Positions 59,229 through 64,000 of a stretch of 64,000 bases of DNA are shown piece after piece (position 1 is the stretch's first letter; each line of letters begins with the position of its first letter). The notes under the pieces are model-generated. The model was not told where the DNA came from and did no database searches. It saw nothing but the letters and a program-made list of their open reading frames with translations. The position numbers and the translations under genes were made by a program. This DNA comes from QYQD01 sp040754095 (GTDB lineage: Bacteria > Desulfobacterota > QYQD01), in the NCBI GenBank assembly GCA_040754095.1, contig JBFMFO010000013.1, positions 1-64,000 of the forward strand, given 5' to 3'.

Positions 59229-59921
59229 CTATTTTTTACACTTTCTCCTGGCTACACAGCCCAAGCTAATCAGCCCGGTGCCTACCAGAAGCATGGTGGC
59301 CGGTTCGGGGATGGCTCCGTCACAGGCATGGGAGAAAGGAGCAAAACAATTCTTGCAGTGTTTGTCGCTTAAATAAATGTGGTCATAGGTATCAAAATGG
59401 ACCCAGGTATAGCCATCGACCTTGACGTGGTATTGTTTAATTTCACCGTAGGCGTTGCCGCAATCCGCAAGCCCATAGTAATACTTGTCCACCATATCTT
59501 CCACGGGATAATCGTTCTTATCAAAATCGCCGAGGTAATACTCATAAAAATCGGCCGGGTATATTCCGCTATACGGAAGAAGGCCGCCGTCACCCATTAC
59601 AGGCGTAGAGTCTTCATGGTAGCTAACAACGCTGCTCATGCCATCGTTTGGGCCGCCATCCGGGTTTAGATAACTAATAGTAATGGTTCCGGTTTCCCCG
59701 TCCGGCACCGCCGCAGCCAGTTTTACATCGTAGATATAGTAATTGGCCCCTATAACCCAGAGGTCATATTCAAAAAGCGGTATATACCAGGTCTCATCAT
59801 CCGGACTATAGGTACCCTGCGGACTGTAGAGTTGTAGATTGGGCACGGCCTGAGCAGGGCCGGCCAGCCCCAAGATCAGTAAGGCTATTGCTATGGATGT
59901 GGTGATCGAACGAATATTCAT
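59229..59921 (-). CDS. PEP-CTERM surface protein 6
   Basis: A 230-residue exported protein: signal peptide (1-25, ends AGPAQA), a body starting VPNLQLYSPQGTYSPDDETW and YYIYDVKLAAAVPDGETGTI, which resembles the choice-of-anchor N group, an unusual pair of cysteine-containing segments (SDKHCKNCFAP, HACDG), and the exosortase signal IPEPATMLLVGTGLISLGC with basic end RRKCKK. The leader from the predicted sigma-54 start is very short (about 11 nt). Confidence 0.87.
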   Translation of the reverse strand: MNIRSITTSIAIALLILGLAGPAQAVPNLQLYSPQGTYSPDDETWYIPLFEYDLWVIGANYYIYDVKLAAAVPDGETGTITISYLNPDGGPNDGMSSVVSYHEDSTPVMGDGGLLPYSGIYPADFYEYYLGDFDKNDYPVEDMVDKYYYGLADCGNAYGEIKQYHVKVDGYTWVHFDTYDHIYLSDKHCKNCFAPFSHACDGAIPEPATMLLVGTGLISLGCVARRKCKK

Positions 59922-59942
59922 TTCTGCCTTCGCATATTACCC

Positions 59943-59959
59943 AGCAATATCTGTACCAT
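59943..59959 (-). promoter_or_regulatory. Sigma-54-type (-24/-12) promoter
   Basis: On the minus strand ATGGTACAGATATTGCT: GG and GC are 12 nt apart; TGGTAC-N5-TTGCT differs from consensus at one position. The predicted start is near 59,932, close to the ATG at 59,921. Confidence 0.62.
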
Positions 59960-60066
59960 TAATTGATTAATAGGTTTTGATTTAAAATAATGTGATATAT
60001 AAGATAGTTATCTTATACCGGGAAATTAGCGGCAGGATAAGAAAGAGAAAAGGACTACCAGCAAAA

Positions 60067-60108
60067 TGGAAAAATATTTCCACTCTATGTGTAAAGTTTT
60101 TCACATAG
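60067..60108 (-). promoter_or_regulatory. Candidate enhancer site (UAS), site D
   Basis: In the sense of the gene: TATGTGAAAAACTTTACACA, then AGAGTGGAAATATTTTTCCA. The first 20 bases differ from site A (24 kb) at only two positions, and the GTGGAAAT core follows at almost the same distance. It lies 110-150 bp upstream of the -24 box. Confidence 0.72.
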
Positions 60109-60195
60109 AAATTCTCCTGCTTACCGCAAAGGCGCAAACCCTCGGTCTGCCGCAGGCTGAGAAAAAATCTATCTTTTAAACAAGAAACCCCTATA

Positions 60196-60300
60196 TTCCC
60201 TCCCCCTTTGATGGGGGAGGACTAGGGTGGGGGTGAAAAGATTGGTGTAATTTCAGACTGTTCACCCTCCCCCTCGCCCCCTCCCGTCAAGGGAGGGGGG
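60196..60300. repeat. Long GC-rich palindromic repeat
   Basis: CCCTCCCCCTTTGATGGGGG ... TAGGGTGGGGGTGAA is mirrored by TTCACCCTCCCCCTCGCCCC ... GTCAAGGGAGGGGGG, two arms of about 40 nt around a 26-nt spacer. Sequences of this type are widespread in bacterial spacers. The whole could fold into a cruciform or long hairpin. Confidence 0.75.
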
Positions 60301-60329
60301 TTTTGAGGGACTTTTCGGATGAAAACAAG

Positions 60330-61202
60330 TCAAAACGGAAACTTCTGTCGCTGGTAATGGCGGAGGCAGGTCTTAAGGTTGGTGGCCAGGCCCTTTTTGC
60401 TGTTTACTATAAAAAGGTTGTGGTTTATGTGAAAAAGTTCTTCCTTGAGCCGCACTACCGGCCTCTGTTTTTTGCCTTCCACCCCGTAAAGACGGCTTAT
60501 TTCCTCCTCAAAAAGGGGGACAATCTTATCTTTCATACGAAGCTCGGTATCCACCAGAAAGAAAGCCAGATGCGGTGACAGGTCCTCCAGTCGTTGATAA
60601 AAGGCCCGGACGTCCGCGGCCTCCACGCCCTTCGGCGGGGAGGATTTTACCTCTCCATATGCCAGGCGGTTATCCAGCCAGGCAATAACATCATAGTCCC
60701 CGCCGTGGGGGGTCTCTCTGAACTTTACACCGTAGATAGCCGGGGCCTCAAACTCCCGGATGAATACCTGGGCCACAAACCATTCGAGGGTGGGACCTAT
60801 ACTCGATACTGATTTTATGGCCAGGGTATAGGCGCCTCGATCCAGGCCGTTAACGAGTCCTATCTCCTCAAGAAAACGTAGGTAATTGGCAGCGGTGCGT
60901 GGCGAACAATACCGGGTCAGGTCTTTTAAGGTAAAACGCTTCTGATGCGTTATGAGATCACGCAGAAAAAGCCGGAAGGAGTAACGCCCCATCAGGCGAT
61001 AAAAATATCCCTCTACCCTGGCATCCGTCTGAGAGGATAACAATAACCCCCTGTCCGGATTATACCGGATCAGGTTAAAGCCCTTTTGCCGGAGGATAGA
61101 GACCACGGTCACATCCTGGCGGGCCAAGCGATGCTCCAGATGGAGCACCTTATCTTTTAGGCGGATGATCTCCTTCTTCAGCCGCTCGATTTCTTTTTCC
61201 AT
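60330..61202 (-). CDS. Coiled-coil / winged-helix / PD-(D/E)xK nuclease-like protein
   Basis: A 290-residue protein. Residues 1-30 form a coiled coil (EIERLKKEIIRLKDKVLHLE). Residues 75-130 look like a winged helix (TLKDLTRYCSPRTAANYLRFLEEIGLV). The rest has a restriction-endonuclease core: Glu140 in TLEWFVAQ, Asp171 in GGDYDVIAWL and Glu184-Val-Lys186 in YGEVKSS, which fits E...D...ExK. The predicted activity is metal-dependent DNA cleavage directed by the winged helix; the target is unknown. It does not adjoin a methyltransferase. I do not recognise a named family. Confidence 0.72.
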   Translation of the reverse strand: MEKEIERLKKEIIRLKDKVLHLEHRLARQDVTVVSILRQKGFNLIRYNPDRGLLLSSQTDARVEGYFYRLMGRYSFRLFLRDLITHQKRFTLKDLTRYCSPRTAANYLRFLEEIGLVNGLDRGAYTLAIKSVSSIGPTLEWFVAQVFIREFEAPAIYGVKFRETPHGGDYDVIAWLDNRLAYGEVKSSPPKGVEAADVRAFYQRLEDLSPHLAFFLVDTELRMKDKIVPLFEEEISRLYGVEGKKQRPVVRLKEELFHINHNLFIVNSKKGLATNLKTCLRHYQRQKFPF

Positions 61203-61211
61203 TGTAGATTA

Positions 61212-61295
61212 GTTCCCGTCCGGAGTCCGTAACGCGTAACCCGGAACTCGCAACCCGACAGCTACCCGCTAATCGCTAAACGCTATTCGCTACAC
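61212..61295. repeat. Heptamer arrays (CGTAACC and CGCTAAT units)
   Basis: CGTAACG, CGTAACC, CGGAACT, CGCAACC from about 61,229, then CGCTAAT, CGCTAAA, CGCTATT, CGCTACA from about 61,267. The first family is the inverted counterpart of the array at 17,471. Confidence 0.72.
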
Positions 61296-62015
61296 TCACA
61301 CCGCCTTTACATAAATATCATGCACGATCTCCGGATCGACCGCCACCGTAGTCTCGCCCACCTGTATAATAGGGGAGGGCTTCTTCTGCCGCACCTTGAT
61401 TATACTTCCGGGCGCCACACCAAGGGCGCTCAATTTATCCAGCCTGGCCGGAAAGTTGGTAGAGATGAAGACAATACGCCCTTCTCCGCCCGGATCAAGG
61501 TCGTTAAGGGGCATAACCAGGGGCTTGACACTCTTTTCAGGAGCGGTACAGCATTTTCCCGGTGGAATGGGTTTGCCGTGCGGACAGACCGGGGGATGGC
61601 CAAGAAAAGTGCAGACACTATCTGTGACCTCAGGGCTCAAAATATGCTCCAATTTACAGGCCTCTTTCTCTGCCTCCTCCTCCGAAAGTTCAAAAATCTC
61701 CATAAGCAACCGCTCGGTCAGACGGTGTCTCCTTATAATCTCACGGGCCTTTTCCTCTCCTTTTTCCTTGAGATAGACCTTGTCCCCTTCCCTGGCAAAA
61801 AGTCCTTCCTGCTCCATGTAGGAGAGTATATTTCTGGCCTCGGGGTCTGCTGCCTCGCGCTGGAGATCAGCCACGTCTGAGACCCCATTTTCACGCAGGT
61901 TCCAGATAAATTCCAGCAGTTCATCGATGGCCCGGTCACGGGTTTCTGCCTCCCTGTGGCAGAACGGCCCCCGGATATGACAATGTGGTTTTCTCTTTCC
62001 CCAGTTAAATTGCAT
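61296..62015 (-). CDS. DtxR-type iron regulator with FeoA domain
   Basis: A 239-residue protein. The N terminus holds an unusual CHIRGPFCHRE cysteine/histidine patch. A winged helix follows at about 30-95 (ILSYMEQEGLFAREGDKVYL), then the DtxR dimerisation/metal domain with CKLEHILSPEVTD and CPHGKPIPPGKCC, and a C-terminal FeoA/SH3-like domain from about 165 (LDKLSALGVAPGSIIKV). Metal-bound DtxR proteins repress iron uptake genes. GGAGGT stands 4 nt before the ATG at 62,015. It follows feoB, so it probably controls its own operon. Confidence 0.88.
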   Translation of the reverse strand: MQFNWGKRKPHCHIRGPFCHREAETRDRAIDELLEFIWNLRENGVSDVADLQREAADPEARNILSYMEQEGLFAREGDKVYLKEKGEEKAREIIRRHRLTERLLMEIFELSEEEAEKEACKLEHILSPEVTDSVCTFLGHPPVCPHGKPIPPGKCCTAPEKSVKPLVMPLNDLDPGGEGRIVFISTNFPARLDKLSALGVAPGSIIKVRQKKPSPIIQVGETTVAVDPEIVHDIYVKAV

Positions 62016-62032
62016 AGGTACCTCCATGTTAG

Positions 62033-62118
62033 CTATCAGCAGTCAGCATTCAGCCGTTAGAAAAAATATAAAATAAACAACATATTAAGCTGAAAGCTGA
62101 GCGCTGAGTGCTGAACGC
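62033..62118. repeat. Palindromic spacer element, family 1 (no end hairpins)
   Basis: TCAGCAG, TCAGCAT, TCAGCCG arm, core AATAAACAACATATTAAGC, then GCTGAAA, GCTGAGC, GCTGAGT, GCTGAAC. The terminal CCGGAAA hairpins are missing. It sits between feoB and the regulator gene. Confidence 0.78.
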
Positions 62119-62124
62119 TTAAAA

Positions 62125-64000
62125 TTATATTTTAAAACCAGTGATTTTTAAAATTAAATTCAGCAGCCCCCCCACAGTAAAGGCCACAGCCAGGATAAAA
62201 CCGCTGATGGCCGCACCAATTTTCCAACCCCTTTCCTTGACAATGACCAGGAAATTCGCCAAGCACGGTACGAATAAGGTCATGGTTACCAATGCCACCA
62301 GGATCTGTTCAGCGCTCAGCGCATGCTCCCGCACCAGGGCCAGAAGACCGGCCGCTCCATAATCGCGTCGCAGGAAACCGATGAGAAAGGCCTGGGTGGT
62401 CTCTACCGGAAGTCCCAGGACGCCTTTAATAAGCGGTGAGGCGCCCTTTTCGATATTTATCAATATCCCGCTCTTATCCATTATAAAAAGTATGAATGTG
62501 CTCAGGGCAAAGAGGGGTACAGCCTCCTTAAGGTACCACTCTATACGGGACAGGGTCTTTATGAGGATATTCCCGATCCTGGGAAGGCGGATGGGCGGGA
62601 GTTCCAGGACAAAATCGGAAGATTCGCCCGGCAGATAGCGTGCCGCCAGGTAGCCGACTACCGCCAGGACAAGACCTACGACTCCGGCCCAGAGCACAAC
62701 CATCATGGGAGAAAATCCGGAAAGCATCCCGAAAATAACGGCCATCTGCGCCGAACATGGGACGCCCAGGGCCAGGAGCAGGGTAACGATAATCCTGTCC
62801 CGTTTGCTTTCCAGGATGCGGGTGGTAAGCGTAGCCATAGTGGCGCACCCCAGCCCCAGAATCATAGGCAGAATGGCCTTGCCGTTAAGACCGATTAACC
62901 GAAATATCTTATTGCTCATGACCGCCAGCCGGGGCAGATAACCGGAATCCTCCATCAGGCCGAAGGCTATGAAGAAAAAGGTAATAATAGGCAGGATCAG
63001 GGCAAAAGCATAGGTCATGGCCATGGTCAGAAGACCGTACTGGCCGACCAACAGGTCTCTCAGCCAGGCCACCGGCACCAGTCGGTCGGTCCATCTTATG
63101 AAAAACGGGTTGATATACTCTCCGAAGACCGTCTCTTCCATAAAGTCAACGGCCACGCCGGCGCCAAAGACGCCGATTACCTGATAGAGCAAATAGACCG
63201 CGCCTATCAAGATAACGGTGCCCCAAAGCGGGTGTACGGATAGTTCGCCTATGCGGGTGGAAAGCCGCTTTCTTTTAATAGGGTTAACCATGGTCACCAG
63301 ACGCACAATTTCATCCACCTTTTCCAGGCGGACCTGGTTAATCAGATAGCTTATGGGCTGAGCGAATCCGGCCTGGCATGATCTCCGGATCGCCTCGACC
63401 TCATTTACTCTGGATTCCGGCAGGCGTGCATGCAGCCATCGTTTAAGACTCTTATCCCCGGAAAGAATCATGACGGCAATGGAACGGGGGCTGATATTCT
63501 CTTCCGGCAGAAACTCCGCTATCTGAGCAATGGCCTCTTCCAGGGCCGGAGGGTAACTTATGTTCAATGTGGCCTCTCTCAGATCACCAAGCTCTTCCAT
63601 TATCTTTTCCAGATTCTTTTTCTGTGTAGCCACTGTGGAGATGACCCTGGCGCCGGTCAGCGAAGAAAGCTCCCGGTAATTTATTTTGATGCCGCGTTCG
63701 CGGGCCTCATCCTCCATATTAAGCACAAGAAGAAAAGGCAATCCCATTTCAGACAATTGGCTGGATATAAGAAGGCTGCGTCGCAGGTTCTTGGCATCAG
63801 CCACCTGGACGATTAAGGCATCCTTCTCGTTCAACAGAATATTGCGCGTAACTATCTCATCTTCAGAAGTGGGCAGCAGGCTGTTTACGCCCGGTGTATC
63901 CAGCACAGTGATATTTTTACCCCTCCATTTGGTCGTACCATGTGAAACCTCTACGGTCGTCCCCGGATAGTTTGAAACCACGACGTATTTACCGGTCAGG
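62125..64000 (-). CDS. feoB: Ferrous iron transporter FeoB (5' end outside the window)
   Basis: An inner-membrane Fe2+ importer with an N-terminal G protein. The visible 625 residues begin inside the G domain (LTGKYVVVSNYPGTTVEVS, switch I), with DTPGVNSL as G3 and NMEDEARERGI as G4; the P-loop lies beyond the right edge. The membrane part contains the Gate motifs (GLGCATMATLTTRIL and VPCSAQMAVIFGM) and ends at 62,125. All parts present look intact. The DtxR-FeoA regulator gene is downstream on the same strand. Confidence 0.95.
   Translation of the reverse strand, partial: LTGKYVVVSNYPGTTVEVSHGTTKWRGKNITVLDTPGVNSLLPTSEDEIVTRNILLNEKDALIVQVADAKNLRRSLLISSQLSEMGLPFLLVLNMEDEARERGIKINYRELSSLTGARVISTVATQKKNLEKIMEELGDLREATLNISYPPALEEAIAQIAEFLPEENISPRSIAVMILSGDKSLKRWLHARLPESRVNEVEAIRRSCQAGFAQPISYLINQVRLEKVDEIVRLVTMVNPIKRKRLSTRIGELSVHPLWGTVILIGAVYLLYQVIGVFGAGVAVDFMEETVFGEYINPFFIRWTDRLVPVAWLRDLLVGQYGLLTMAMTYAFALILPIITFFFIAFGLMEDSGYLPRLAVMSNKIFRLIGLNGKAILPMILGLGCATMATLTTRILESKRDRIIVTLLLALGVPCSAQMAVIFGMLSGFSPMMVVLWAGVVGLVLAVVGYLAARYLPGESSDFVLELPPIRLPRIGNILIKTLSRIEWYLKEAVPLFALSTFILFIMDKSGILINIEKGASPLIKGVLGLPVETTQAFLIGFLRRDYGAAGLLALVREHALSAEQILVALVTMTLFVPCLANFLVIVKERGWKIGAAISGFILAVAFTVGGLLNLILKITGFKI

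Noticed and set aside
17471..62118. Heptamer arrays considered as CRISPR or tandem-repeat loci
   Set aside because: The units are only 7 bp, degenerate, without unique spacers of constant length, and no cas gene is in the window.
1..64000. tRNA, rRNA genes and replication origin
   Set aside because: No tRNA cloverleaf with a T-loop GTTCRANYC segment in context, no rRNA segment and no cluster of DnaA boxes was noticed on reading both strands.

Overview
The window looks like chromosomal DNA of an anaerobic Gram-negative bacterium, most likely of the Desulfobacterota (former Deltaproteobacteria). The reasons are a tungsten-type aldehyde:ferredoxin oxidoreductase, FeoB with a DtxR-FeoA regulator, citramalate synthase, tandem PilT-type ATPases, a PhoH - 7TM-HD - YbeY - PdxJ - AcpS - Nnr - TsaE gene order, and several PEP-CTERM surface proteins with sigma-54-type promoters. 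This assignment is inference from gene content. I see no rRNA, tRNA, CRISPR array or intact prophage.

Layout. 0.2-4.4 kb is an accessory stretch: a purine nucleoside phosphorylase, a possible nuclease, a RelE/antitoxin pair and a decayed BrnT/CopG locus. 4.4-12.7 kb is housekeeping: a YkgJ-type cysteine-cluster protein, glutamate racemase, acylphosphatase, DNA ligase, the queD-queE-queC cluster for 7-deazaguanine synthesis, and TatC. 13.4-23.9 kb runs on the plus strand: PhoH, a 7TM-HD phosphodiesterase, YbeY, PdxJ, AcpS, Nnr, TsaE, aspartate kinase, citramalate synthase and a ComEA-like protein. 24.0-28.1 kb holds four PEP-CTERM proteins. 28.1-39.2 kb holds aldehyde:ferredoxin oxidoreductase and a peptide/nickel-type ABC transporter split over two divergent transcripts, with a 990-residue TPR lipoprotein or periplasmic protein coupled to the permeases. 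39.2-45.4 kb is a second accessory stretch: a RAYT transposase remnant with REP-like palindromes, a PIN-like protein, a 1382-residue trypsin-TPR protein, an RHS fragment and a metallopeptidase. 45.4-48.3 kb holds two PilT-family ATPases and a zinc-ribbon partner. 48.8-57.4 kb holds an EF-G paralogue, a MogA-like protein, a candidate structured RNA, DNA polymerase III delta, two peptidoglycan enzymes and a nitroreductase. 57.7-59.9 kb has two more PEP-CTERM proteins, and the window ends with a PD-(D/E)xK protein, a DtxR-FeoA regulator and feoB, which runs off the right edge.

Two signals stand out from the gene list. First, four of the six PEP-CTERM genes, at two loci 30 kb apart, carry a sigma-54-like -24/-12 element with exact spacing and, 50-170 bp upstream, a shared GTGGAAA/TTTCCAC inverted repeat. 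This looks like one enhancer-dependent regulon. Second, the intergenic spacers are full of degenerate arrays with a 7-bp period. At least seven unrelated 7-mers are used, often as two inverted arms around a short core, and two of these families form discrete 100-230 bp elements. An AT-rich promoter followed by about 280 nt of unannotated sequence with several stems and a strong terminator, between the MogA-like gene and holA, is a candidate new non-coding RNA.
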